DNA from: Talinum fruticosum
Lineage: Eukaryota; Streptophyta; Magnoliopsida; Caryophyllales; Talinaceae
Direction: 5' to 3'
NCBI GenBank assembly: GCA_021018815.1
Contig: JAITYX010000104.1
Coordinates: 186,001 to 250,000 of the forward strand
Length of the DNA stretch: 64,000 nucleotides
Every line of letters begins with the position of its first letter. Position 1 is the stretch's first letter. The notes under the pieces are model-generated. The model had not been told where the DNA came from. It was given only the letters and a program-made list of their open reading frames with translations, and searched no databases. This document shows positions 11,510-23,145 of the stretch, one piece after another. A program made the position numbers and the translations under genes.

Positions 11510-13104
11510 TGAAAGCTTGCTCTCGGAGAGACCGAGTCACTCTAGAGAGCGGGTGAATAGGGTGATGGAAGATTTTTCGGAAAATCAAACTCTTTCGCAC
11601 GTAAGACCGGATAAAACCGGATTCCGAGTCTACAATAAGGTCAAAAAGTAAGAACTCGGAATGTAGAATCGGATAGAGTCGAAGTGATAAACTAATCCGA
11701 GTCTAGAATGAACTCGGAAAGTAAACACACAGAGATTACGTGGAAGCCCTCCTGGGGCAGAAAACCACGGACCGTGTTAATCCAAGCATGAAGTCAAATC
11801 TACTATTTTGAGTCCACAAAATACCGTGAACTTGACTCAACTCCGAGTTGCTCCCTTGGACAACTCTTACAAGATTTTCTTAGACTCGAAGTTCCCTTAT
11901 CCGATTTAGTACTTCCTAGTTGAGATAACCCTTACGGTTAGGGACAACTAAGTTGAGATAACCCTTACAGCTTAGTCAAGGGACCCTTACTCGGAAAGTA
12001 AGAAGAGAGTGTTTGTAAATAAGTACAAGACCTTACAACTCGGAATAATATGATTTACAGAGTAGGAGTTGTAAGTTTGAAGACCGAGAATGAATACAAA
12101 GACTTTGTTCAAGTACGTGTATTAACTATGTGTTCAACTCTGCTTGTTTTCAAGTCTTGTAAGTTGGCTTCCTTTTATAGATGACTAGGCAAAGTAGCCG
12201 TTACGTGCATCTTCTAGCTGGAAGTTCTTTGTGACCGTTCGAGAGGGATATTCTAAGTCACTTAGAGAAATATCGGTTTGATATATGAACGTTGAAACAA
12301 CGGTCCAATGACTTCTTGGGAAAGCCCAAAACCACTGGCGGTGTCCGAAAAGTAGGGTGGAAACCATCGTTCGAGTATGGCGTTTCGGTTTCCCATTTCG
12401 GAAATAGACAACTCGACACCGGTTGCTTGGAGTGGTTAGAAGAGGAAAAGGCTCCTTTCGACTGGTGATTTGACGTGCGAAGCCGGTTGCTTTTGCAGCT
12501 CAAAGTCATGATTGCCTTGATTGAATAATCTACAAAAGCAAATCAATTTTGGTTCTCAAAGTATAAAATACTTTGGTCCAAGATTAGACGAAGTAGTATA
12601 ATAAAATAATTAAGCGGTTAATTATCCGGGTCGAAACAAGAAGGAATTTTTGAGTCTAATATCCTTATAACTCAAATTCCATCTCGGTTAGTCTAGAACG
12701 TAATCAAGTCGGATAAAGATTATCGAGTAAATAGACTTGATCTCGGACTAAGCTATGCAACTAAGTAATCCGACTCGGAGTAGTATGACTCTTGAATCAT
12801 AGGATCGGACACAAGTTTGATATATGCAAGTACGTCTAAGTGATATGTGACTCGGAATATAAGTATGCAATCCGAGTCAATCGGAGATACACGAGAATAA
12901 TATTATAACACTCGGAGTAAAGGTTCTATCACTTAGAAAAGATTCTAAGATGCATGGAATGTCCTGAAATCAAAACCTTATTAGAGATAGACTCTTTAAA
13001 CTCGATTCCTAGAAGGAACTCGAAATGACTACTAGAGAGTCCGAGTCTACAATCTCTACTATCAATCTAACTTAGAAATACATATGTGGAAGGTCCGAGT
13101 CTTC
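11510..13104 (-). repeat. Diverged LTR (probable solo LTR) of the same family
   Basis: The start TGAAAGCTTGCTCTCGGAG, the block with GGGTGAATAGGGTGATGG and the body match the LTRs of A and B, with more substitutions spread over all contexts. It is therefore older. No PBS, coding region or partner LTR adjoins it. Flanks GAATT (11505-11509) and GAATC (13105-13109) may be an imperfect target duplication. An alternative right end is near 13051, where GAGTCTACA occurs. Confidence 0.75.
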
Positions 13105-13725
13105 GAATCTCTCGAATACCAACATTGTTTTCTCTATTGTCTCTCACGTTAATACCCACCACCCCAAGGGTTTATGGGTTTGGGTTGTGGCGGTTTCGGC
13201 GACTCTAGTAGCCGCTGGGTACTCTATATTGGGTAATTCGACAATTCGGAACTTGGACATACAACCATATTGGAGTGACTCGGGAACTCGTTCAACGGCA
13301 ATCGATCCTAATCGCTTCCAAAATACTAAGTTCAGTCCTATATTTCCTACAGGAATAACAAGCTAGTAAAGAGCCACCTCACTAAAAGGAAAAACAATGA
13401 TTGATCATATAGCATCTTGAAACACTAAAGTGCAGAGGTTTTTTTTTTTTTTTTTTAATCACAATCGGACGGATATTAAATATGAGATATGAAGGTATAT
13501 TTACTAGAAAAATATTGGAAAAAGAATCTACTATTTTGTTTTAATTTACGTATTTAGACGTATTAGCTTTCTTATTTTATCGATTTTATAATTTTCATAG
13601 AGTAGTGTTATTATTGAGGAGTATTTTCATGGAGTAGTTACCTGTTTTTACTGGTTCTAAAAATTATCCGAGAAAAAAAAACACTGCGTTGGAGAAAAGA
13701 GGATGACTGAAAAAAAATTACATAC
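13105..13725. other. Non-coding stretch, probable start of TPS intron 2
   Basis: It follows the donor site of TPS exon 2 on the minus strand and holds a poly-T run (13439-13457) and AT-rich sequence. A GC-richer patch at 13140-13330 has no terpene synthase reading frame that I can defend. Confidence 0.45.
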
Positions 13726-13930
13726 GTTCGGAGGATACAGTGACGTTGGCGGAATATATCAGCGACTTCTTTGACGACTTCATCTTGAAAAATGAGTTGA
13801 ATTCCATTACGTCGTGTAAGTTCGACCATTGCTGGGAATACTATGGCAAACCATCGAGGATAATTGACACACTTGTTTTCTCTCTCATTCTTTAGAAGGT
13901 TTGATGAAGTTGAACTCATGAAAGTCATCC
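13726..13930 (-). CDS. Diterpene synthase (TPS-e/f like), exon 2
   Basis: This 205-bp exon continues exon 1 in phase. The acceptor is TTTTTCAG before 13930 and the donor is GTATGT from 13725. It encodes 67 codons after the split glycine. The block YPRWFAIVFPAMVELTR is characteristic of the N-terminal region of geranyllinalool/kaurene synthase-type enzymes, followed by GIQLIFQDEVVKEVADIF. No stop or frameshift is present. The catalytic DDxxD and NSE motifs lie in later exons that are not in this window. On the 3' side are an old LTR and element A, so intron 2 is either longer than 13.7 kb or the gene is truncated. Confidence 0.8.
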
Positions 13931-15126
13931 CTGAAAAATAATTCATCCCAAAAGAAAAAGAATACTGAGGGCCAAACAAAAAGAGCTTAAATGTCATTAA
14001 ATTGCAACGGACCCACTAGAAAAATGAAAAATTGTACGTCCAACTAACAAATAACGTAATATATTTTGATTCTCATAATGTATAAGAACTTATCATATGG
14101 GAAAATGATACGTGTTTTGTATAAGACACACTTTAAACGTCTTCTCTCGACTTAAAAATTACGATGTTATGTAATAAATCGAAAAAATGATAATTACAGT
14201 TATCATTGTTAAAAAATATCATTTTAAAAGTCACATATACCTTAATTTAATTGATTTGATACTTATTTTTCTTAAATAATATATCGAGTTTAAGTCTTGT
14301 ACACCAATAATAATTTGACAAATAACATTATCTGGACTTAAATGAAATGAGAGAGTTCTAAAAAAGAGATATACTTTAGAGAAAAATTGAAAATAATTTC
14401 CCCTTCCTTAATACATATTAATTTTGTTTACGAAGTCATGTGTTTAGTTGTTTTCCTGTTTAGCTTCTTGGACTCGTCCCTAATCAAAATCCTTCGTTTT
14501 ACATTTAATCGGTTGTCTATCTTTGACTTGGTTATGATTCCGAAATACTTGCCAACTTCCTTTATTCTACACGAGTGACTGCATATGAGGTAATATATAA
14601 ATATGAGGCACTATGGATAATGGATTCTGTAACATCACAAGTTATCGTTGTTACTGAATCAAATTTTTTAATTCGATGATAGTTCATAAAAAAAATATTG
14701 TCAAAAGTAAGATTATTGTCGTTCAGTTCAAAAGATGTAATTGTAGAAATTTAATACTTCAAAATGTGAGATTATTGATGTTTAATTTAAAAGCTGAAAT
14801 TATTAACGTTTAATTTGAAAGTAGAATTATTGACATCTACTTCCTCCAAAAATAAGATTATTGACGTCCAATAACCCTTATTATTATTATTATTATTGTT
14901 TTACAACCTCCTATATTTCTAAATATTGTTCAAGAAGCACTACTGATGAGAAAATAATAACTATCTTACTATTACAATTAATTTGACTTGCATTTTAATA
15001 ATGGAAAGGAATAGCATCAGCTACAATATATAATATGCGCTCACACACTATTGAATGTGAAATTGAACCATGTCAATATTGCCTTCCCATGCAAATCCTC
15101 CCTAGACAATTGAGATAACTACATAC
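13931..15126 (-). other. TPS intron 1 (1196 bp)
   Basis: The donor is AAAAG followed by GTATGT (at 15126) and the acceptor is TTTTTCAG (ending at 13931). The intron is AT-rich and contains a TTA microsatellite at about 14877-14896. No coding sequence is seen inside; a 63-codon ORF at 14387-14578 on the other strand looks like chance. Confidence 0.75.
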
Positions 15127-15472
15127 CTTTTTGGATGTGGTCATGTCCAACATACCATGTTTTCAAGGCAACCATGCAAGCCAGGGTCGAAGGAAGAGAA
15201 TCAATCGTGGGATTGTCATTGGAATCCCTCTCTCCCCAGAACCCTTCCGGCCTCTGATTCTTCAAAATCCAATCTAAACAGCCCTCAAACATCGGTCTTC
15301 TTTCTCTCTCCTCGTTGGACTCTGGTACCATGGCTAGCCATGCAGTGTCGTAAGCAGAAGGAGAGAGAAAGAGACATGGATCAGAATGATGATCATGATC
15401 ACCATTGAACTTCCGAATCATCTCCTTCACCCTACCAACTAAGGTTTGCCTACTGTCTTCAGACCTCGCCAT
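15127..15472 (-). CDS. Diterpene synthase (TPS-e/f like), exon 1 with start codon
   Basis: Exon 1 has 115 codons plus one base, starting at the ATG at 15472. It carries the plant diterpene synthase signature SPSAYDTAWLAMVP (about residues 37-50), then PMFEGCLDWILKNQ, GFWGE and LPSTLACMVALKTW. The order and wording resemble the geranyllinalool synthase group (TPS-f) and, less closely, kaurene synthases. These use geranylgeranyl diphosphate or a similar prenyl diphosphate. The N-terminus before the first motif is short and charged, with no obvious plastid transit peptide, which suggests a cytosolic enzyme. The substrate cannot be decided from two exons. The frame is intact, unlike the surrounding transposons, so the 5' half may be functional. 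Confidence 0.85.
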
Positions 15473-15575
15473 ATAATCTCAGAATTCTAGAGAGAGAAAG
15501 AGAGAGGCGAATTTCAAGTAGTTATCGAACGTAGATGTCCGACCTCTTTCGATAGATTTGTGTATATATGATGTA
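15473..15575 (-). promoter_or_regulatory. Putative core promoter and 5' UTR of the TPS gene
   Basis: On the minus strand a TATA-like CATATATACA (15561-15570) lies about 90 bp upstream of the ATG. A purine-rich GAGAGAGAAAGAGAGAGG leader (about 15483-15510, minus-strand sense) follows. The start site is inferred, not shown. Confidence 0.45.
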
Positions 15576-16808
15576 GAGGACAAGAGTGAATGCGCAGGTG
15601 AACCATAAAATGGAAAGCGACGAAGAAAATAAGCCACTGTGGAAGATTACATGTGAATTGCTTTAGGTGCAGAAAATACATAGTGGACCTTAGTCAAAAT
15701 ATTCCTAAACCTTGACACTTGGTTCAGTCTTGTTTCACCTAAAATAATAGAATAAAAATCTTAATAAGTAGGACATCTTATTATAAATTATTGTAAAACG
15801 GTCTTAGATTAAAACATGTATACTTTATTAGTGAACAAAATGCGAGATTGTTAAGTATTAGATTGGATTATAATGTTGTTGTAGAATGATTATTTCGCAC
15901 TAAAAAATTAATAAGTCATTAACATGTATGTAAGTTAGTGACCTACTTCCAATTATTTTGGTGGAGAGAATAAGTTGGGAGATACTTTACAAAAAGTTAC
16001 TTTTAACAAAAAGTTAATTATTTCATTTTTAGAGAGAAATTATTTATGAAAGAAAAATAATAAAGGTTGATCTTATAATAATTGGACATAAAAAAATTGA
16101 CTTGCATGAGCCCAAAAAATTATAATACCATGTATTATATTTGAAGATATTGGAAGGGTGTTATATATGACTCATAAATACTTATAAAATCACCCTCTTA
16201 CCTATAACTTTTAATAGTTAAATATTTACATAATAATATTTACTAAGTATAATGTTTCTTTATTAAAAATATTAAATTTTTAAAATTTTGGATGTTAATA
16301 TATTATACTTGAGAAGTATTGGATATTATAATACTCTCAACTTCGAGTTGAATGTCAAGTGTACTATACTATCGACTTATTTATTGTTCATATACCAAAA
16401 CCAAATTTAAAGGTGTTTTAACTCGATGAGTCAACTGCATATTAAATATATATATAAATACATTTAAAATTGTTGTATTTAAACATATATGCAACTGCAT
16501 ATTAAACATATATAAATACACTTAAAATTGTTGTATTTAAACATATATGCAACGTATATCATATGAAAGTTGTTGCTTTACAAAGAGTTAAAACACTTTC
16601 TAACTCTATCATTTTAGGTTTGGATCAAAATCGATGAAGTTAAGCTTCAGATCGGTTCGATTTCGCATAAGCTCTTTTTAGGTTTCGGTTCAAAATCAGC
16701 TGAGGTATTTTGGTTGTTTGTTCATCTCGGGTTTCGGATAATTTGGATTAACCTATTGGGTTCTATCGGTTTTAACAGGCCTTATAATCATCGGACCCCC
16801 ATCACTTA
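15576..16808. other. AT-rich intergenic DNA upstream of the TPS gene
   Basis: No gene is seen. The stretch holds a short tandem duplication (listed separately) and sequence such as TAAAACGGTCTTAG that looks like MITE debris. Part may be TPS upstream regulatory DNA, but no element is identifiable. Confidence 0.4.
16432..16549. repeat. Tandem duplication, about 59 bp x 2
   Basis: Two adjacent units begin CAACTGCATATTAAA and end AAACATATATG (16432-16491 and 16492-16549). They differ mainly by the length of an internal TA run. Confidence 0.8.
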
Positions 16809-17265
16809 GACTCTATTTGATTATAACAAAATAGGTTGGGAAGAAAATTTAAATGGAAAAAAGTTAAGGGAAAATTAATTTTTTTTTCTTGTGTTTGGTT
16901 CAAGGAAAAATAGAGGAAAAAAATTATAATCATTTTCTAACGTTTGACCCATCCACCACATTGTTATGAAGAGAAGAGAGAAAATATTGAATAGCATTGA
17001 TTAATTGAGAGGAAAGAGAGAATTTTTAATGAAATTACTTAATAGAATTCTCTCTCTTTTCTCCATTTCTCTCTTTTGTGAAATTTTTCTTCCATTTTCC
17101 TCTCAATTTTGGAAGGAAAATATCATTGATCAAATTGACAAAATTTTCTATGAGTTTTTCTATCAAACTTTTTTCGCTCCTTTTTCTTCATTTCAAACAA
17201 GGAGAAGAAATTCATTTTCCACATTTTTTTCTTTCCTTCTAATTTTCTTTGAGTCAAATAGAGCT
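16809..17265. mobile_element. MITE-like element with short inverted ends
   Basis: The left end GACTCTATTTGA and the right end TCAAATAGAGCTC are inverted matches about 450 bp apart around AT-rich non-coding sequence. An internal TAACGTTTGAC block resembles one in the repeat at 19509-20168. No target duplication is clear, so the call is tentative. Confidence 0.4.
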
Positions 17266-19508
17266 CCGTTGCTCAAGCACTCTTCTCCGAACTCCCTCCC
17301 TCTCTTTAATTAATTTGCCTTTGCTATGCACCTTGGCATCAAGGTGGTATTGGCGGGAGAAGAAACGTCGAAGAGATGTCCAAAGCTTAAGAGAGAGAAA
17401 TAAAGAGAGGGAAAGAGACTACTCGGATCCTTGGTTGTTGATTCCACATGCATGTTGCGATAAACGAACTTAATTTAACAAGTTGCGAGGCGAGTCACCC
17501 TATAACTCAATTGACAACGTTGAGCGAGAACGACAAAGCTCCGGTGGCGGCAATCAGTTGTGAAATAATGGAAAGTTGAGACTCAAAAGCTGTAAAATTA
17601 CAGGGGGTGGGTATGCTGTACTTGTACAAAAATAAGGGGGTTAACCTGCTTAGTTAGTTGTAGGTCACACCTATCAATGGTTATGATTAATTTTTGCAAC
17701 ATAGATGGCCAAATTTCTCAATTACTACTGTAGTTGAAACTCTTTTCAATTACCTTAGAATTCTTCTGTATTTATTGGCCAACATATATGTTTACTCCCC
17801 CTTCTCTCAATCTCCCTAATATTTTAAAGAAATTTTCTCAAATTTGTTAATTGAGAGAATAATTTCTTTGAATTATCTTGAAAATGTATTTGTCGGAATC
17901 TATTAGCAAACTTGTAATGGAACAAATGACACTTTAAAAGAGGGTTATCATTATCTAAAGCTCCTTGTTCATAGCCACCGTCGTGACCTGTGCGTTCCGT
18001 CCCCCAAACAAACAAACAAAAAAAAAAAAACAAAAAAAGGGACAAAATAAACAAGGTCATCTTTTGAGAAGGCTACTTTCAAGGAAGTCAAGAAGTCTAG
18101 GAGCGCTCATTTAGATGATAATTCTATCTTTTATTACGACAATTGTGCATAGGTAAAGTTTCACCATAATTTCGAGCCTACTTTGCTAATAAGGTAGGCC
18201 AAGAGATATAAATTCCCATTTTCCTTTTTCTTTGTTTTTAAAATTCCCATAGTCTTCTATTTTATTTGTCCTCATATCTAAAAGAAATTGTCTCTAAACC
18301 CTAATGAATAATGAACAAAGTTAAGTCAATGACTACTGCATAACAACTCCTTAGTGTGAAAATCCAATACCCCCAAACGAGACTCCTTTTTGTTCATAAT
18401 TTCAGAGCCAAAACTTCCTCTTCCTTGGAGGGCGGAGAGTAAAAAAGACTCCATTAGAGTACAAGATCGGTACTTAATGTATCATCATAAAATGTCTACT
18501 TTTTATATAGAAAATAATCATTTGATTCTACCTAATTATGTGGGTGGATAAAAACTTTCGCAAGTAAGAAAATATTTATTCTTCCTTTATGAGAAAACAA
18601 ACTCAAAATACAACTTGTTCTTGGCTCTTACCAAGTTGGGAGTTTGAAGCCTCCAATCATTTGTAAGTAGAAGTGACAAAGGGTCTTTCATTGTCTTGGA
18701 AGGTTCTCTGATGATCTGAATGTGAGTCTTATTTAAGACATAAATTCAATCAACTCAATCCATTTGTTGGGAATGAGAATATATTCAACGCAAATAATAG
18801 GCCTTTTAAAATTTTTTATTTGATTCATATAACACAATAAATATATACTTATATGTACGATTTTTAAGATATATTTATGTATATCCTTCTTACTTTACTT
18901 CTAAGAATAAATAGTTGTATTGGAAAGTATACATCATTCAATAAATTTGTTCATAGGCATTCCCTAACAACCTTTTTTTCTTCGTTTTTTTTTTTTTTTT
19001 TGGTTTTTGAGCATTGTCTAACAACCTGTGGATGTAACAGGTTATGAAATTGGTCATCACATACATAACATGTGATTGTAGCACAACCATTTGAATTCTT
19101 TGGTCCTTGTCTGATTTATGGCATTTAAAGTTCAAACTTAGATTATGCTCAAGATGCCAAAAATGTGGCCAGCAATTATCTTATAAGTTTATTAATTTTT
19201 AGACATTTCATGTGAAATTAACATGTAATTGCTATGTAACTTTCATTAATTTGTATTAGAATGAATTGTTTTATTTTAGAATGCTAAACTATATGAGATT
19301 AATTAACTAACGTAACTGATAGATGTAAAGAATCAAAGAACATGTAGAGAAGGTCTTGTGTAATATTATTACATAAGCCAGAGTTTATAATGGGAGGAGT
19401 TCTTGTTATAATTTTGTGAAACTTTTATAATCTGGATTTACATTATCCTAGACAATTGTACTATTTATAGTTGAGTATGAATAGGTTTTCAAGGAACAAA
19501 AATTACAT
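17266..19508. other. Gene-poor AT-rich intergenic DNA
   Basis: I see no convincing coding region on either strand. Poly-A/T runs occur near 18016 and 18981. Short ORFs (for example 17824-18060 minus) are low-complexity. Confidence 0.4.
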
Positions 19509-19911
19509 TTGGGGTGTGTTTGTTTGAGTGGAAAATATTTTCTCGGAAAATTATCATTATATTTTCCAACGTTTGGTAGCATAAGTGGTGGATAAATATT
19601 TTCTAGGGGAAAATAATTTTCCTCAATCAATGGAAAATAAATTTCCTTTTATGAGGAAGGGAGTTAATTTTCCTCTTCCTCAATCAAGGGAAAATAAAGT
19701 CTTATCAATGGGAGTTCAAGTTCTAAACTTCTCTTAATTTGCCACCTTCATTTTCTTTTTTCAAGTTTTGTCCTTATCTTTTTTCCTTTTTTGTTGTAAA
19801 GTTCATAGAAGAAATTTTTTTACAATATTTATTTATTTTTAATTTCTATTATTTTATTCATGGAAAAGTTTGATTATAGGGAGATGTACAAACTTATCAA
19901 ATTTAGATGCT

Positions 19912-19971
<60 letters not shown>

Positions 19972-20168
19972 GTTTTGAAGTTGAATTAATTATTTACCTT
20001 TTCTTTTTATATTTATTGGGTTTTTATGGTTGGTTTTTGTATTTGATTAATTATTTTAGAAAATTATTTTTCTTCTACCAAACAAAAAAAAAAATGTGGG
20101 TGGAAAATGGTTTTCCTTGAAATTCATTTTCCCATGAAAAATATTTTCTTGGAAAGATCCACACCCTT
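19509..20168. mobile_element. MITE-like inverted-repeat element with internal TA microsatellite
   Basis: The left end GGGTGTGTTTG...GGAAAATATTTTC and the right end GAAAAATATTTTC...CCACACCC are inverted matches, with TTTGGTAG and CTACCAAAC as a second inverted pair inside. There is no coding capacity. The ends resemble hAT-type non-autonomous elements, but no 8-bp target duplication is clear. Confidence 0.5.
19915..19969. repeat. (TA)n microsatellite
   Basis: About 27 TA units are uninterrupted inside the MITE-like element. Confidence 0.95.
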
Positions 20169-21520
20169 GATATTTGTTTTATGGGGGTGGGGTCAAGCTG
20201 CCTCAGCAAAGATGGCGTCAGGCAATGACGTGGGGAATTTCCCCTTGTTTTTTAGGGAAAATTGTATTTATAATAAGGGTGGTAAGATTACATACATATG
20301 AATATTTTAGATCTTATAAAAATGCGATTCATAATGATAGTTATTGTTGATGTTACTCGTTTATTTTGATTAATAAAAACTATTTTCAACACATTTTGAT
20401 TGGTTTATTTTAATTTTATTATTAAAATCCCTCTTATTCATGGTGATATTTTTCATCTTATTGTATCATGTATTGTTAGTATTAAATTCGGTATCCATTT
20501 TGTTAGAATTCCCGATAATTGAAAAACTTTGTTTCCGCTCATTAAGTTTTTGAATGAAAAACTTTTGGACCTATGAAAATTGAAAAAGAATTCAAAGGTT
20601 TATCTCAATATTTTGAACAAATATATTTACATCCGCTAAAATAACCTATATGTCCTTTATGCCTTTTTATTTTATCATAGTTAGCAACAACAACAGCAAT
20701 AAAATATAAACAATAACGCAACCCCTCACACACAGCAAATCTATTTGTTCAAATTGATGAACTTATAAATTGTTTCCAATAAGGTCTCAAAAATTATTAT
20801 GCAAAATATGATAAACCATATTGTATTTTGTTCCAGGTTTTTGTGAGGGTAAATTACCTTTTAAGTACTTTGGTGTGCCAATTATAGCTGATAGGCTTTT
20901 ATCTTTGGAGTATTAAGGGTCACCTATTGGTCGATTGACTTGTCTCCAAAATCAGAGTATATGGTTTCTGAGCCTCTTTTTTTTTTGTGCTGCCAAATGA
21001 GGTAATCAACCATGGTGAGTGTAGCCCAAAACCACACGTCAAAAGCTTTTGATGTATTTACTACCTTGTCAAATGCTTAAGTTGTTGTCCAACGTAAGAT
21101 ACAAGCCCCACGGGCAGCCTCCCGTGAAGGTCACATTTTCTATGTCTAAGCTTTTGGTGGCCACCATGGGTGGCCCATGGAAGAGCTCATGGTCCGTGGT
21201 TACTGTACAGACACATCTGATTCTTGTTTTTCGTGTAGGGTGTTTGTGGGTTATCTTCAGAAGGTTTGTTTTAGGGTGTTTTTTTCCCTATTTATTGAAG
21301 GCAGGCCACCTTTTATTGAAAAATAAGAGAGCTATTCCTTTTATGAGAGGAGTGTTTATTTGAGAGTTTTGTTTGCGATCTCTCGGATTGAGATTATTCA
21401 TTTGTACTCTCTCTTAATAATGGGTTCGTTGTGCTCGTGTTGCCCATGATTTCTTCCAAAATGGGGTTTCCACGTTAAATCTTGTCTCTTCTATCTTTAT
21501 TGTTAATTTGCCTTATATTC
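20169..21520. other. Unassigned intergenic DNA
   Basis: AT-rich to 20960, then slightly richer in GC. A plus-strand ORF at 21049-21363 has no recognisable domain and no supporting signals. Nothing else is supported. Confidence 0.35.
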
Positions 21521-21559
21521 TCTTTATTTATTTACTCGTCTTATTTTCTCTTGAGCTTT

Positions 21560-21720
21560 AATCGCTCTAATTATTCCTAACAAGACAAGTGGAGAATGCA
21601 TGTAGAAAGTTTTATTGGGCAGGTAATGAAACATATTCAAGAAGGCCTCTTGCGGGTTAGAAACGAGTAGGGGAAGGACACCCATAGACCCAAAAAATGA
21701 TTGGAACAAATAGGGTAGTG
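21560..21720 (+). pseudogene. Possible LINE reverse-transcriptase scrap
   Basis: A plus-strand frame reads ENACRKFYWAGNETYSRRPLA, resembling the C-RNFLW-G ... R-PLV-W segment of plant L1-type LINE RT proteins. It is short and contains stops. A second LINE remnant lies at 31188-31690 beyond the MULE, on the same strand. Confidence 0.4.
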
Positions 21721-21739
21721 AGTTTTTAATTTTATGTGG

Positions 21740-22820
21740 GACACCTATACTAAATTATGTATAGGCTCAAATGAGCAGGCCAAAAATTATTTTTTTCTCT
21801 CAATGTTTGACCTTCTCACTCGGACTCTATCTCCCCTTAATTTCTTACTCAGTAGCTACACTTTCAATCTATCATTCTCTCAAACTCTCTGTAGCTCACC
21901 ACGCTCTCATCCACTCCCACACCCACCATTACGCATTTCTCTCCTCTCTGTCCTGCCCGTGCCGCCTTGCCGACCGGCTGTCAATCCACTTCCCTCTGGT
22001 GCTGCCTTACCCTCATTGCCGAGTTGAATGCGCCCAACCCGAGTCATATGCTACCCCGCGCTCTGTCCACCTTTCCTCGGTCTACTCCCTCTCTTAGTCT
22101 CGCTCACCTACCACCACCACGCCGTGCTTTACCTACAGCCACCGCTCGCTGTCGCCGCCACTTTCGGGGACGCCTTCCACGGCCGCCCAAACACCATCCT
22201 ACCACCCTTGCTTTCTTTCATTCACTCTCAAATCTCAAAAGTTAGGATTGTCAAATTCTTTTTAACTTTTTACTATTATTGTTAGAAGTTTGAATGTATT
22301 ATTAATGTTGATTGTAAAGTTGATTTGTAATGTTGATTGTTGATATTGCTTGCTTGTATTGTAATATTGATTGTTGATATTATTTGTGATTTGAGCGAAT
22401 CATTGTAATGTTCATGATTGACGATGAATGGTGATTATGAATTTATGATTCCTGAATTGTGTTGTGAATTACTCAATGTTAGTTATTAACTTGATATATT
22501 AGTTGAGTGTTGATGTTATTTGAGGGGTTGAAATAATATGAATAAATATACTCGTTGTTTATTTGAGGGTTTATGCGATTTGTGTTCAATTGTTAATTTT
22601 TGTAAATCAAATGTTGTTTCAAATTTATTTATTGGCCAATAAATGAATGAAATATTTTTTTTCCAGTTTATATAGATCAAAACATGAAACCTCATTTATT
22701 TGTTGGCCAATAAACCGTGACTCTATCATGCATCGATTTCAAAACATGAAATCTCGCAAGGGGCAATTTTAATGATGAAAATATTTAATATTTGATGTCA
22801 TCATATGATTTTTAATTTTA
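21740..22820. other. Unassigned stretch with a GC- and CT-rich patch
   Basis: Bases 21820-22230 are rich in C and T with overlapping plus-strand ORFs of 85-108 codons in three frames. That is what composition alone would give. The AT-rich tail (22240-22800) repeats TTGATTGTTGATATT-like words. No gene is supported. Confidence 0.35.
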
Positions 22821-22821
22821 A

Positions 22822-23049
22822 TACTTCCTCCATCCCAATTTAAATGTGTGGTTTGACAAAACATGACTTTTAAGAAAATCGAGTCAACGAGATATGAACT
22901 ACCCATTATACCCTAATTATTTCATATAATTAATTATTATATTTTAATTATCATAAGGGCATTTAAAGAAACAAGCCTTAATTATATATATATAAATAGA
23001 AACCAAGCAAATAGTTTGGGACATCCAAAAAGAAATAGCAAGCAAATAA
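22822..23049. mobile_element. Partial MITE with a CTCCNTCC...CCC end
   Basis: It starts TACTTCCTCCATCCCAATTT, the common plant MITE terminus of the CTCCCTCCGTCCC type. The expected right inverted end is missing at the junction with the MULE inverted repeat. Confidence 0.45.
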
Positions 23050-23145
23050 TAGGAATTTTGACACTTTAGTACCTCGTGGTATCAACAAAATATAAAAACT
23101 CCCTCGGTATGGGAATTCATAAATTAGTAATGTATTTGATATATA
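23050..23145 (+). repeat. MULE terminal inverted repeat, left
   Basis: It pairs by eye with the reverse complement of 31033-31127 over about 95 bp with scattered mismatches. Confidence 0.65.

Noticed and set aside
13141..13330. GC-rich patch considered as TPS exon 3 (minus-strand RLLESPKPPQPKP and neighbouring frame)
   Set aside because: Only a few residues resemble the expected block, stops interrupt it, and splice sites are not clear.
21734..22285. Overlapping plus-strand ORFs of 85-108 codons
   Set aside because: All three frames are open because of CT-rich composition; no domain or conserved motif.
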